Shown here in pieces: positions 10,781 to 21,552 of a DNA stretch of 64,000 nucleotides. The notes beneath the pieces are model-generated. The model was given only the letters and a program-made list of their open reading frames with translations, had not been told where the DNA came from and did no database searches. The translations under genes were made by a program, and so were the position numbers. Position 1 is the stretch's first letter. The number at the start of each line of letters is the position of its first letter. This DNA comes from Rhabdophis nuchalis (lineage: Eukaryota; Chordata; Lepidosauria; Squamata; Natricidae), in NCBI GenBank assembly GCA_039707465.1, contig CM077645.1, positions 147,184,503 through 147,248,502 on the forward strand. The letters are read 5' to 3'.

Positions 10781-11794
10781 TATATAATCAAGGTCAGGAA
10801 TGCAGCTCATTCCCTGTTCGATTCCTTGTGATTCCTGGTTTTCCTGATTGCTGCTGAAAAAGAAGAAGGCGTATTATTTTGCATCACTGTGAGATAAACT
10901 TTGTTTAGTGTAGAACTGTTATCATTGTTTGAGAAGTTAGTCAGAAGAAGCATTTTAGTTGCTACAAAGTAAAGACTATTTATTTTCTTACCTATCACTG
11001 TTTTAGAGTTTGTTTGCGGCTACAGCAACGTATCTCTTTACTGTCCGGTGAATTACACTAATCCGCATTTATTTGCTAACCCTGGTTAAGGGACCAGAGT
11101 TGTACACTGGTTCTGAACCCAGAGTTGCTAACAATGAGGACGAACCATCTCATAAACCTCAAGGCCGAGCAATTATTTCAGGCATAATTCTAGCTTTTGA
11201 GGGGAAAAATCGGAACTCTGCCGTTCTGTTTCAAGGCGAGCTCTTTCCATTTTGCTTTATATATTCAACATATTGAAAAACTTTTATAAAATCTTGAATG
11301 GGCGTTTAGAAAAGCAAAAATGAAGTGCCGTTTTTGATATATGGGTAATAGCTCAAATGAACTTCTTTCTGTTCCCAAGAAGACACTACATGACTAATAC
11401 ATAGCCCTTCTGGATTTATCACTTTAAACGTTTCATGTCAAAACAAGTATAAATGATTGGAAGTGTCTGACTAGCATAATTAGAGATGTAAATGACTTCT
11501 TGTCAGAAACTGGAGCATTAGACTATGTAATTACTGTACATGAATTACACATGGAATTGTTTCAGTTTAAATGTACTGTAATACACAGCATTATTATGAT
11601 TTGAAAACCTTAACTTCAGGCCAGCATTTAAAAAAATATTTTATTCATCACATTTTGAAACTGCCCAATTCCCTCACAGAGATATTTTGATTATTTTTTG
11701 TTCAACATTTCTCTTTAAAACAGTTCTTTATTGATACTTTTTAATAACAGCTGGAGAGATGAATCAATTTCCAATATTTATTCAGCTACTTTTC
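10781..11794. other. Unannotated AT-rich DNA
   Basis: No supported feature. Frames at 10807-10998 and 11073-11276 are short and without motifs. Confidence 0.45.
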
Positions 11795-12275
11795 CTTTAT
11801 TTATTTTATTTATTTATTTTATTTAATTAAATTTATATCCCGCCCTTCTCCACGAAGGACCCAGGGCGGCGAACAGGAATTTAAAAACATATAAAATGGC
11901 AAAATACAAAATTTAAAAACATATTAAATTACAGTCCTATGCTAAAATCCAAATTAAAATCCCCAATTTAAAACTAACTAAAATAGCCCCGACGGGAGGT
12001 TACGCTAGGCTGGCTTGCTGAAAGAGATGTGTCTTTAGACACTGGCGGAAGAGGCGGAGGTCCGAGATGGTACGAAGTTCAGGGGGTAGGTCATTCCAGA
12101 GGGCAGGGCCCGCCACAGAGAAGGCTCTTCCCCTAGGTGTCGCCAGTCGGCATTGCCCGGCCGACAGTACCCTGAGAAGGCCCTCTCTGTGGGAGCGGAT
12201 CGGCCGAAGGGATGTATGGGGCAGGAGACGGTCTCGCATATAACTAGGCCCCGAGCCATGGAGCGCTTTGAAATT
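11795..12275 (-). mobile_element. CR1/L3-type LINE, copy C/D, 3' part
   Basis: Minus-strand fragment holding the last ~90 codons of ORF2 (RDRLLPHTSL, then LWNDLPPELRT and LKTHLFQQASLA), the 3' UTR and an AT-rich tail at 11795-11835. It stops at GCGCTTTGAA, exactly where the next piece (16805-16985) resumes, so the two are one element split by copy B. Confidence 0.82.
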
Positions 12276-12461
12276 GAAATTGGAATTTATTAACCGCACC
12301 CTCTCCCCACAGGGACCCGGGGCGGTGCACAGGCAGAGCTAAAAACAATATACAATAAATACAACATAAATATATTAAAATAGAATTAAATAATATTTAC
12401 CCGTGCTAAAAGATATAAAATTAAGAACCCACTAAAATTTGGTGTCAAAAGACAGAGAGAA

Positions 12462-15400
12462 CTATTCAAGGCCGGCCAGTCGAAAGAGATAGGTCTTCAA
12501 TTTTACCCGGAAGGAGCGGAGGTCAGTGGTCGTCCTAATATCAGGGGGAAGGTCGTTCCAGAGGGCCGGGCCCGCCACAGAGAGCGCCCTTCCCCTGGGC
12601 GTCGCCCGCTGACAAAGTCTAGTGGACGGCACCCGGAGAAGCCCCTCTCTGTGGGAGCGAATCGGTCGTGAGGATGTGTGGGGCAGGATCCGATCTCGCA
12701 GATAGCTAGGTCCCGAGCCATGGAGCGCTTTGAAGATGATAATTAACACCTTGAAGCGCACCCGGAAGACGACAGGTAGCCAGTGCAGCTCGCGCAAGAG
12801 CGGTGTCACGTGGGCAAACCTAGAGGTGCCCATAATTGCTCGCGCGGCTGCATTCTGAACTAACTGAAGCCTCCGGGTGCACCTCAAGGGGAGCCCCATG
12901 TAGAGAGAGTTACAATAGTCCAGTCGGGATGTCACGAGGGCATGAGTGACTGTGCGAAGGGCGTCCCGATCCAATAGGGGGCGCAATTGGCGAACCAGGC
13001 GAACCTGGTAGAACGCCCTCCTGGCCACGGCTGTCACTTGCTCTTCCATAGACAGCCGGGTATCCAGGAGGACACCCAAATTGCGCGCCCCATCCACAGG
13101 GGCAAGATGTTCGCCCCCTATGGCCAGCGTTGGAGAAAGCTGGTTGAATCGGGCAGCCGGAAACCACAGCCACTCGGTCTTGGTCGGGTTGAGCCTAAGT
13201 CCGTTACTTCCCATCCAGATCCGCACGGCTTCCAGGCACTGGCACATCACCGCTACGGCATCGTTGGGGTGGTTTGGGGTAGATATGTACAGCTGGGTGT
13301 CATCAGCGTACAGGTGGTACTCTACCCCAAAACCACGGATGATCTCACCCAGCGGCTTCATGTATGCATTAAACAGGAGAGGCGAGAGGACCGACCCCTG
13401 AGGCACCCCGCATATGAGGGATCTCGGGGTCGACCTCTGCTCTCCTGCCCGCACAAATTGCGATCGGCCAGAGAGGTAGGAGGAGAACCACCGTAAAACG
13501 GTGCCTCCCACCCCCAACCCCCCCAGCCGATGCAATAGGATACCATGGTCGATGGTATCGAAAGCCGCTGAGAGGTCTAATAGGACCAGGATGGAGGAAC
13601 ATCCCCCATCTCTGGCCCTCCAGAGATCATCTACCAACGCGACCAATGCCGTCTCGGTGCTATGCCCGGGCCGAAAGCCGGACTGGCGCGGATCTAGATA
13701 GTCAACTTCCTCCAGGTGACGGGGAAACTGTTGTGCCACCACACTCTCAACAACCTTCGCCAAGAAGGGAAGGTTGGAGACTGGACGGTAGTTGTTCAAA
13801 AGAGCTGGGTCCAAAGAGGGCTTCTTGAGGAGGGGCCTCACCATAGCCTCTTTTAGGGAGGCAGGCAAGGAACCCTCACTCAAGGATGCGTTGATAACCT
13901 CTTGGAGCCAGCCTCGTGTCACCTCCCAGGATGCCAGTACAAGCCAGGAGGGGCACGGGTCCAATAAACATGTGGTGGCTCGCAGTCGCCCACGTAGCCT
14001 GTCCATATCCTCGGAAGTAACGGGGTCAAACTCCTCCCAAACAAGATCTCTCTCATGGCATCCCACTGGGCCATGAATGGGAGCTAGCTCACTCTGTATC
14101 TGGGCGGTTTTCTCCTGCAGAAAAATCACAAATTCCTCTGCTCTACCCTGTAGCGGGGCTTCCCGCTCCCTCTGTTGAAGGAGGGAACGGGTCACCCTAA
14201 ACAGGGCGGCAGGGCGGTTTTCTGCGGATGCTATGAGGGTGGCACAATGATGGCGTTTGGCCACTCTCAGCGCCACAATGTAAGTCCGTAAATGGGCTCT
14301 TACCTGTGTCCGGTCAGATTCAGAGCGGCTAGCCCTCCATCTTCTCTCTAGGCATCTCTTGCGGCGTTTCATCACCCGCAGCCCCTCAGTAAACCAAGGA
14401 GCCAGGGTGGTTCGCCGCCGCGAGAGAGGCCGCAAGGGCGCGACCCGATCTAAGGCTCCCACGGCCGCACTATTCCATGCGGCCGTGAGGTCCTCCATCG
14501 GGGCGCGGGTCAGGGATACAGGAAATGGCCCAAGCGCTGTCTGGAACCCATCCGGGTCCATCAAGCGCCTGGGGCGGTACCAGATTGGTAACTCTGGTTC
14601 CGCCTCCCCGCGGAGGGGAGCAGCGGTCGGAAAGTCGAGTCGGAGAAGTGAGTGGTCTGACCATGACAAGGGTGTGATGACTATGTCCCCTGTACCCAGA
14701 TCACTCTTCCATCGGCCTGAGACGAAGATGAGGTCCGGCGTATGTCCACCCTCATGGGTGGGGCCTTGAATTACTTGGGTCAGGTCCATGGCCGTCATGG
14801 AAGCCATGAACTCCCGAGCTACCACGGATGATTCGCCCAACGATGGCAGGTTAAAGTCCCCCATGACTATAAGTCTGGGGGTCTCCACTGCCACCGTAGC
14901 GATCACCTCCAGGAGCTCGGGCAGGGCTGCTGCTACATAGCGGGGAGCCAGGTATACAACCAGCAAGCCCAACTGCCTCCCTAGGCCCCACTTCATGCAG
15001 AGGGACTCACAGCCGGAGGTCTGAGGCACAATGGTCTCTCTTGGCTCCAGGCCTTCCTTAATAATGACCGCTACCCCACCACCCCTGCCTAGGGCCCGCG
15101 GCTGATGAAATGCGCGGTAGCCTGGTGGGCACATTTCAACGAGGGGATGACCTCCCTCGTGGCCCAACCAGGTCTCCGCAATTCCTACCAGGTCCGGCTC
15201 CCCCTCTGACACAAGGTCACTAATGAGGGGGGCTTTGTTGACAACGGACCTGGCGTTGCAAAACATCAGCCGCAGACCCTGGCTCTGTATTCCCTGGCCA
15301 CCTAGCCTGCGAGGGTTGTGGCACCCAACCGTTTGTAACCAACGGCTGCGTGCCACCAACCGGGAGGATGAAAATTGTCTCCCCTCGGTCCTGCCCCTCC

Positions 15401-15731
15401 CCACGACCCTCTGAATTGGTATGCCCTCCTGAGGAACGACTCGAGTATCCCCCTTCCTTTCGCCTTCCGCTCCCCGCCGTCGACTGCTATCCTGGTCCTT
15501 ACTACTAATCGCTGTTTCAATCTCCATCTGTCTATATCTACCCCCCTCCCTTGAACCCCCTAAAAAAGATAATTTAAATAAATTAAAAACTAAAAATCCC
15601 CTAAGGCCGCGCTTCGCCCATCTCTTCGGATTTACAATACCATCATCGAGATGGGCCCTGGATAAATCAAGGGGCCATACCTGCGAGAGCGGGGACTCTC
15701 GCAGCGATAGCAGGCTTGCTCTGGAATACAT
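12462..15731 (-). CDS. CR1 ORF2: endonuclease and reverse transcriptase, 1089 aa, intact
   Basis: Non-LTR retrotransposon polyprotein that nicks target DNA and reverse-transcribes the element RNA at the nick. The APE-type endonuclease spans residues about 155-390: N159 in FCNARSV, E186 in AETW, GRGGG at 215-219, D292 and N294 in GDFN, D359 and H360 in WSDH. The reverse transcriptase spans about 630-880: [32 protein letters not shown], motif A D719/D725 in [19 protein letters not shown] at 775-784 and the catalytic YADD at 808-811. The C-terminal part contains LVTSRLDYCN and LWNDLPPD. There are no stops or frameshifts. The start Met is the first in frame; the first ~150 residues are basic and low in motifs, so the real start could be further in. 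Confidence 0.9.
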   Translation of the reverse strand: MYSRASLLSLRESPLSQVWPLDLSRAHLDDGIVNPKRWAKRGLRGFLVFNLFKLSFLGGSREGGRYRQMEIETAISSKDQDSSRRRGAEGERKGDTRVVPQEGIPIQRVVGRGRTEGRQFSSSRLVARSRWLQTVGCHNPRRLGGQGIQSQGLRLMFCNARSVVNKAPLISDLVSEGEPDLVGIAETWLGHEGGHPLVEMCPPGYRAFHQPRALGRGGGVAVIIKEGLEPRETIVPQTSGCESLCMKWGLGRQLGLLVVYLAPRYVAAALPELLEVIATVAVETPRLIVMGDFNLPSLGESSVVAREFMASMTAMDLTQVIQGPTHEGGHTPDLIFVSGRWKSDLGTGDIVITPLSWSDHSLLRLDFPTAAPLRGEAEPELPIWYRPRRLMDPDGFQTALGPFPVSLTRAPMEDLTAAWNSAAVGALDRVAPLRPLSRRRTTLAPWFTEGLRVMKRRKRCLERRWRASRSESDRTQVRAHLRTYIVALRVAKRHHCATLIASAENRPAALFRVTRSLLQQREREAPLQGRAEEFVIFLQEKTAQIQSELAPIHGPVGCHERDLVWEEFDPVTSEDMDRLRGRLRATTCLLDPCPSWLVLASWEVTRGWLQEVINASLSEGSLPASLKEAMVRPLLKKPSLDPALLNNYRPVSNLPFLAKVVESVVAQQFPRHLEEVDYLDPRQSGFRPGHSTETALVALVDDLWRARDGGCSSILVLLDLSAAFDTIDHGILLHRLGGLGVGGTVLRWFSSYLSGRSQFVRAGEQRSTPRSLICGVPQGSVLSPLLFNAYMKPLGEIIRGFGVEYHLYADDTQLYISTPNHPNDAVAVMCQCLEAVRIWMGSNGLRLNPTKTEWLWFPAARFNQLSPTLAIGGEHLAPVDGARNLGVLLDTRLSMEEQVTAVARRAFYQVRLVRQLRPLLDRDALRTVTHALVTSRLDYCNSLYMGLPLRCTRRLQLVQNAAARAIMGTSRFAHVTPLLRELHWLPVVFRVRFKVLIIIFKALHGSGPSYLRDRILPHTSSRPIRSHREGLLRVPSTRLCQRATPRGRALSVAGPALWNDLPPDIRTTTDLRSFRVKLKTYLFRLAGLE

Positions 15732-16059
15732 TGTTAAATAGATAATTAAAATTCAATAATTATATATATAAAACTCGGGTGGGTTTTGGAATAAATACAG
15801 ATGTTAAAAAATACAGATGTTAAAAGTCGTTGGCAATTGATTAAAACGATTCACTCAAGTCAATTCATAGTTGGTAACATGAAATCAGGTGAAAAAAGTG
15901 CAAGATGGGTAAACCAAGATAAATCAGTTGGTAAATAGTTAGTTCGCAATGATGACCATTGGGGCGACCATAATTGGTTGCTGCCACATGTTCTTTAGGA
16001 CAGTCAGTTCTTCCGGGCCTATTAAGGCCTTGGTGACGTAATTCTCCCAAACTTGGGAG

Positions 16060-16804
16060 GGTGACCATGGGGGAAAATGAAATTACGACTGGTCAGCGGT
16101 CGTCCACGTCCACCTCGGCGCTCCCACCGCCGCAATCCCCGCGTCACCGCCTTCGCCAGTGGCCTCTCGGCGCTCCCACCGCCGTCAGCCTGGCCTCCAG
16201 CAGCCGCCTCTCCACTCTGCCACCGCATGGCTCTCTCACAGCCACCACCTTCCAACCTTTCTCCAGCCAGCTCCTCTGTCGCCGCCTTCGACTCTCGCCT
16301 CCCGGCGCTCCCACCGCCGTCGACTCGGCCTCCAGCGGCAACCTCTCCCCTCCGCACTCTCTCTCTCCACCTTCCTCACTCCAACAAACCAGCATCTCCG
16401 CCTCCTCCGCCATCTTTCCTCCACGCCTCTCACCACTTCCCGCTGGCCACCGGTGCTCTCACCACCGCTTCACCCCACGGCACGCCACCAATTCAGCTTT
16501 CCGGAGCTCTTCGGTGCAGCCGGCCTCTCTCCGCCCTGTTAAAACGTCCGGGTGGCGGCCTCTGCACTGGCTTCCGTTGCGACAGTTCCCACCCGGCGCT
16601 CACACCGTCGAGCGTTCCGGTCGCCGGCGCTCCGTCCGCTCTTCCCCCGATGTTGCGAACCCCACCCTAAGGTGTCCGGGTGGGTCCCTCATCCTCCCAT
16701 GCCCTCCAAGATCACAAACGAGGGCAGGGGGCACTCAAAAATGCCAACGGCCTCCGCAGCCCACACGGAGCTCCAGAGCTACCCCACCATCTTCGCGCAA
16801 GCGC
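16060..16804. repeat. GC-rich 5' region of copy B with imperfect internal repeats
   Basis: A CpG-rich block, unlike the AT-rich surroundings. The motif CGGCGCTCCCACCGCCG starts near 16116, 16168 and 16303, with weaker versions near 16592 and 16623, so spacing is irregular. Its position directly 5' of CR1 ORF2 and before the right junction suggests the promoter/5' UTR of copy B. A 293-codon plus-strand frame across it (16061-16942) is Ser/Pro-rich and runs into antisense CR1 sequence, so I treat it as incidental. Confidence 0.6.
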
Positions 16805-16985
16805 AGCTTTAAAGATGGTCGTCAAAACCTTGAAGCGCACCCGAAAGACCACAGGAAGCCAGTGCAGCTCGCACAGGATCGGTGTTATATGGGAGTATCT
16901 AGGGGCTCCCGTAATCACCCGCGCGGCTGCATTCTGGACTAACTGTAGCTTTCGAGTGCACCTCAGGGGAAGCCCCATGTAAGCC
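16805..16985 (-). mobile_element. CR1/L3-type LINE, copy C/D, 5' part
   Basis: Minus-strand RT C-terminal sequence (MGLPLRCTRKLQLVQNAAA, then LHWLPVVFRVRFKVLTTIFK). It continues directly into the fragment at 11795-12275 once copy B is removed. It is 5'-truncated at about 16985, as most CR1 copies are. Confidence 0.82.
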
Positions 16986-17789
16986 CCATTTATGAGGGTT
17001 AGTTCTAATTATCTTCACTCCCAAATTATTCTAACTATACATTATCCAAATTTTGGAACTGGAACTGTTAATTTAGCCAATCCTTGAAACTGTCACAAAT
17101 TTGGGTTCTGGCCGGCACTACTGCTGGTTCACTCTTGTGCACGCTTGTGCGCACACTTGATGCGTGCTAAGCACGCATGAACAGTACAATTAAAATTGTT
17201 CTGTGCAGAAGTGAAAATCAAGAGGGCACTGCCAACAGCCCCGACCAGGGAACCAGTTCGGGGGCATGGCAGGACTGGGTCGCTGCCAATTTCAGTGACC
17301 CAGGCTTCCAAACCACTACCGCCAAACCACTAGGAACCCACCACTGCTCTAATATATCTTCAGATTATATAAATTTTCCAAGTATTGTACATAGTCATTA
17401 ATAAAAATATTGAGGAATGTATCAGTTTCTGCAGTTCTGGTTACCAACAGGTTTTCAAGTTAAAAATCCTTTATGGCTTCTTGGTGAAGAAATAGCTAGA
17501 ACGTGAATATCTTGAATATATCTATATTCTTGTGGGAAAAATATTCTTCATTTTTTACATTCGTCCTTATTGCAAAAATGAAACCATTTTTTTCCTGTTT
17601 CTAAATATTCATTATTGTCTCTTTAGGTATTTTAGGTAATTAAATTTGGGCTATTCTACATGGCACAATAACATGCTGTGATTCAGTGTACAAGCTTGCA
17701 GGAAGTGCGCCAGCTTAAACAAACACTGACTTCATGAGAAGAAGCAGACGAAAGAGATGGGGTGGGGAAATCGCTCCCCTGGAGCCAGC
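16986..17789. other. Mostly unannotated; possible eroded MITE at 17105-17346
   Basis: The right side (AGGAACCCACCACTG ending at 17346) matches the GGTGGGTTCC terminal family. The left end near 17105 (TTGGGTTCTGGCC) is only loosely complementary and no target duplication is seen. The rest is AT-rich without features. Confidence 0.4.
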
Positions 17790-17934
17790 CAGAGGTGGTA
17801 TTCAGCCTGTTCTCTCTGGTTCGAGCGAACTGGTAGTGGCGGCTGTAGGAGGCTCCGCCCATCTCCGCCCATCTGCCCCGATGTCATGTGCAAGCATGCA
17901 CTCACATACGGAAGGCAAGTGAATCCTACTGCTG
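17790..17934. mobile_element. hAT-like MITE, 145 bp
   Basis: Ends CAGAGGTGGTATTC and GAATCCTACTGCTG, flanked by a perfect 8-bp duplication GAGCCAGC at 17782-17789 and 17935-17942. The interior has the AACTGGTAGTGGCGGCTGTAGG block also seen, degraded, at 6434-6558. Confidence 0.88.
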
Positions 17935-18228
17935 GAGCCAGCAATCATTCTTTGGGATCAGAGAATGGGCAGCAAAGTAGCCATTCTGCACTATTTCTCT
18001 CCTTCTTCCATGGGAGAAATAAGGTCTAGCTTCCCCATTTCTCCCTGCTTCTTTTGCTATGGATAGCAGATAAAGAATTCCCCAGCCAGCAGGCCAAATA
18101 TTCTTAAGATACTGCAGTAGTTACTCAGCTCATCAGTGCAAGAATGTCTGCGCCACATTTAATAACTGTTATGTGATTGCTCTCTACCATTAAATGTTTT
18201 ATCAGAGTGTTGTCATTTCCGTTTACAT

Positions 18229-18345
18229 GTAGTCCTCATTTAGCAACCACAAATGGGACTGGTAACACAGTTGCTAAATCACTGAGTGGAAAAATCACAT
18301 GACCGTGACTGTGGTTACAATTTTACTTCAGCTTTCCTTTTTCCA
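18229..18345. mobile_element. Fragment of the Tc1/mariner-like MITE
   Basis: Begins TGTAGTCCTCATTTAGCAACC, matching the left end of the TA-flanked family at 30315 and 45144, and loses similarity after about 115 bp. No right end was found. Confidence 0.5.
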
Positions 18346-18639
18346 CACCTCCTCCCTTTTGAATGCTCACCCAGGCACTGGGATGCATAGCAAGCAAGAA
18401 GGGAATTAATGTTTGTATTTACATTCATTGAGGAGGAAAGAATTACAAGAGAGCCAACCGACACACAATGGGGAATACACATAGAAAGGAATGCTGCTCA
18501 AGCTGTTTGCCTATCATGATCAAGGCTGGGAGTTGCAAGTATATTAGGCAAATAGATGCTGTATTCTCCATTGGGTGCTTACTTACTCTCTAGCAATCCC
18601 TCCCTCTCCAATCCCTCCACTCTGCAAGTGGGGAGGGAG

Positions 18640-19105
18640 CAGGGGTTGGTCGCTACCAGTTCTAACCTCTTCTATAGAAGAGGTTCCACAAATCTACAGT
18701 GCCGTTTAGAACCGGTTCCAGCTCCCTCCCCCTGCCCGTCCGCACATCATCAAGAGGAAGAGTGAGAGGAGGAATTCTGGGAGTTGAAGTCCACAAGTCT
18801 TAAAGCTGTCAAGTTTGAACACCCCTGGGGTTTTTTTTCTCTAAAGGGTTAGGGGTGCAAGGATCTTGTAACTTGACAGCTTTAAGACTTGCGTGCTTCA
18901 AATGCCAGAGTTTCTGAGCCACCATTTTGGTTGCTAAGCAAGAGCGTTGTTAAGTGAGTTTCACCACATTTTACAAGTTAACCACGCCCACCTAGTTACA
19001 TGACTGCCAAGGCATTCCCACCCAGTCACATGGCTGGCAAGCCACTCCCACAAAGCAGGCCACACCTACAGAAGAGGTTCTAAAAAAATTTGAAACCCAC
19101 CACTA
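18640..19105. mobile_element. hAT-like MITE, 466 bp, sister copy of 4431-4863
   Basis: Starts CAGGGGTTGGTCGC, ends GAAACCCACCACTA, and is flanked by a perfect 8-bp duplication GGAGGGAG at 18632-18639 and 19106-19113. The two full copies align over their whole length, with small indels such as the extra GGCATTCCCACCCAGTCACA here. Confidence 0.9.
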
Positions 19106-19177
19106 GGAGGGAGAAACAGTATAACCATTCTGAAAGTGGGGAGGGGAAAACAATCTCTTAGGACAGATTGCCTAAAT

Positions 19178-19311
19178 CAGGACTGTCAAACTCCAGGCCT
19201 GCAGAACAGATGCATCACGTGCTGGCCACAACCATGCCCAGTTTAGCAAAGGGGAAAAAGTCCTGATACGTCATGTGATGCCACTGTGATGATGTGAGTT
19301 TGACATCTCTG
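19178..19311. mobile_element. hAT-like MITE (GTCAAACTC family), 134 bp
   Basis: Ends CAGGACTGTCAAACTCC and GAGTTTGACATCTCTG, with a perfect 8-bp duplication GCCTAAAT at 19170-19177 and 19312-19319. No coding capacity. Confidence 0.9.
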
Positions 19312-19319
19312 GCCTAAAT

Positions 19320-20017
19320 AGACTGTGTTCTGACCTAGGCTTCCCAAGAGCAGGAAGCAAACTCCTTGTCCCGACAAAAAACCCTTGTATTAATTTACTG
19401 TGAATTCTGCTCATTCACATTCAGCAAGTCTTACAAGGGAGGATTTACAGTCACGGACCTTATCTGGCTTGGAGAGCTGCCAGGCCAATATCTGCAAAAC
19501 GTGGCATGGAGACTCAGAGAGTCACAAAGCAATTAAGCAAACTAATTGCCTCCCCTTTCACTCCTCTTTTATTTCCTCTGGCAGGGGCCATTCATCATCC
19601 ACCTGTGGCCTTACTCCCAAATAGACCCCTGTTCTTTAGCTGTTCCCTTTAGGAAAGAAAAGATGAAAAGAAAAGAGAAGATGACTAGCAACAATGGTGG
19701 TGGGTGCACCATTGGATGGGAGTACAGTAGGCTAGGGATAGATGGAGAGCATTTATTTAACTGCTAAGTCTACACCAACTTAATAGCACATAACAATCAA
19801 TCAAAAATGAAGCTAGCATTTAAAGGGCCTGCTTCAACTGCTGGAGCTCAGGAGTCAGAAAGAAACTGAGACAGAGGCTTCTTTTAATGGGGAAATGGAT
19901 AGTTTACAGCCTCTCCAGATCCCCTGCAACATCTATGGAGGACTTTGATTACATCTTAGCTGAGGTGGAAATAAACTGTGGAACTACAGATTCCTGGAAC
20001 TGCTTATCAACTGGTTC
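19320..20017. other. Unannotated DNA
   Basis: No supported feature between the MITE and the Gypsy element. Frames of about 74 codons at 19400-19767 carry no motif. Confidence 0.45.
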
Positions 20018-20022
20018 AGAGC

Positions 20023-20259
20023 TATTGTGAACTAAGCCCTGAGGTAAACGAGGAGACAAGGTTGCTGCAAATACGGTTTATTTAACATTAACACGAACAA
20101 CCAACGAACGAACTGACAGCCCTTTTATACTCGGCTGTCAAAACACCTTAGCCAATGACAAGCCTCTAAAACTCCCACCAGGCTGCGGCTGCGTCAGAAC
20201 CAATCCGCGCTCGCTTTGGATTTGACTGACTTGCCGGCCGTGGTCATGGTAACCCAACA
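20023..20259 (-). repeat. Gypsy 3' LTR
   Basis: On the minus strand it begins TGTTGGGTTACC and ends GTTCACAATA. It carries ATTGGCTAAGG (an inverted CCAAT box), TATAAAAG, and AATAAA within GTTAAATAAACC. The TATA box lies between TGACAGCC and GGCTGTCA (20114-20121 and 20133-20140). A 3-residue difference in the CGAACGAACAACCAACGAACG region distinguishes it from the 5' LTR. Confidence 0.93.
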
Positions 20260-21376
20260 CTCCTTCCCCCTGGTTTGCGCAGACGTAGTCTTCAAGGTAG
20301 GCGGGTCTTTGCCACGCTCTTACCGAGCGTCTAAGTTCTGGAATGGTCACTGCAGAAGCGAGTTGTGCTGACTCCCCCTCCGCCGGGGATGGTTGGTCCA
20401 GGCCTTCCGCCGACTCCACCCTTGCCGGTCCACTAGAGCTTGCAGGTACATTGGCCGACGAGAGCGAGGCGGGCATAGTAGAAAGATTGAGTCCTGGTGG
20501 AATGCAGTCTGGCCGGCAGGCGGTGTTGCTAGGTAGGCTTGTCAATGGCTCCCCGTTAGGCAGAACGGGTTGAGCTAGCGGGGTGAATTGTGAATCTCTG
20601 TGCCGCAACTGGTCCACGTGTCGGCACCACTGGCGTCCATCCAGTAACTGGACCCTGTAGGAACAAGGTCCAGTTACTTGGATTATTTGTCCCTCGACCC
20701 ATTTTGGGTCAGCAACAAAGTTCCTAGCAAGTACCCTTTCCCCTGGTTTAAAAACACGATTGCAAAACACAGGGTCTGGAGGGGACAGGGCGTGGTAAGT
20801 CGGGTGGAGGCAGTCAAGAATAATGCAAAGGCGACGGCCCATTAAAAGCTCTGCAGGGCTTTTACCAGTAGAAGGGCAAGGGGTGGTGTGCTGTACCAAC
20901 AAATACCGGTTAATGGCAACATCCCAATTACCAGGACCCATATGGGCTAGGGCATCTTTGGCAGACCGGACGGCCCATTCAGCAAGGCCATTACTGGAGG
21001 GGTGATAAGGAGAAACCAGAGCATGTCTAATTCCCAAACTGGACGAAAAATTCTGGAAAGATGCTGAAGTAAACTGGGGACCATTGTCAGACACAAGCGT
21101 GTCCGGCATTCCGTGTGTGACAAACAAACGCCATAAAACTTTAATAGTAGATTCGGAAGTGGTAGAGTGCATGGTTGAGATCTCCATCCACTTAGAAAAA
21201 ACATCTACCACAATCAAAAAATTATGGCCATGTACAGGTCCAGCCAAATCTACATGTAAACGGCTCCAAGGACTCTTAGGCAATTCCCAAATCCTAGATG
21301 GAGGAACAGGAGGGTTGGGCCGAGAAAGCTGACACAGCTGGCAGTTAGCAACCCACTCGGTAACAGCAGCATCCAT
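20138..21376 (-). pseudogene. Gypsy integrase, N-terminus frameshifted
   Basis: The frame (412 codons) covers the integrase core and C-terminal region. Catalytic triad: D43 in HVDLAGP, D97 in VSDNGPQF, E133 in NGLAEWA, spaced D-35-E between the last two, as in retroviral-type integrases. The zinc-binding CC pair is present (NCQLCQ, residues 11-15). The matching HH half (LHDGHPG) is in another frame at 21250-21459, so a frameshift near 21395 splits the HHCC finger. The last ~40 codons are encoded inside the 3' LTR. No chromodomain was recognised. The catalytic residues are intact, but the protein is broken from the rest of pol. Confidence 0.88.
20260..20271 (-). promoter_or_regulatory. Polypurine tract
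   Basis: Minus-strand AGGGGGAAGGAG, twelve purines, lies directly 5' of the 3' LTR. This is the expected primer for plus-strand DNA synthesis in LTR retroelements. Confidence 0.85.
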
Positions 21377-21552
21377 CTTAGGCCACCAGACATACAGTAG
21401 CTACGCCCCAAAGATTTCATCCTAGCTATGCCTGGATGACCATCATGGAGGCGCTGCAAAATAGACTCTCGGAGAGGGGGGTACTACGTCCCCCAAAGCA
21501 AACAACCTCTAAGCTCTGAAAGTTCCAGGCGTCGCCTATAGTAGGGAAAAAA

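Larger units (their letters stand above)
12276..16804 (-). mobile_element. CR1/L3-type LINE, copy B, apparently full-length (about 4.5 kb)
   Basis: Copy B sits inside older CR1 copy C/D. The left junction reads GCGCTTTGAA and the right junction GCAGCTTTAAA, consistent with a target duplication near GCTTTGAA/GCTTTAAA. The order on the minus strand is a GC-rich 5' region (16060-16804), an AT-rich spacer (15732-16060), a single unbroken ORF2 (12462-15731) and a short 3' UTR with GGGACCCGGGGCGGTGC. No ORF1 frame was found between the GC-rich block and ORF2. If the 5' boundary is right, this is the least damaged LINE in the window. Confidence 0.8.

Noticed and set aside
12987..14769. Several long plus-strand frames opposite CR1 copy B (up to 169 codons)
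   Set aside because: They are antisense shadows of the intact ORF2. Similar antisense frames occur opposite copies A, F and I.
16061..16942. 293-codon plus-strand frame rich in Ser and Pro
   Set aside because: It is low-complexity translation of the CpG-rich repeat and continues into antisense CR1 copy C/D, so it crosses two elements. No domain is visible.
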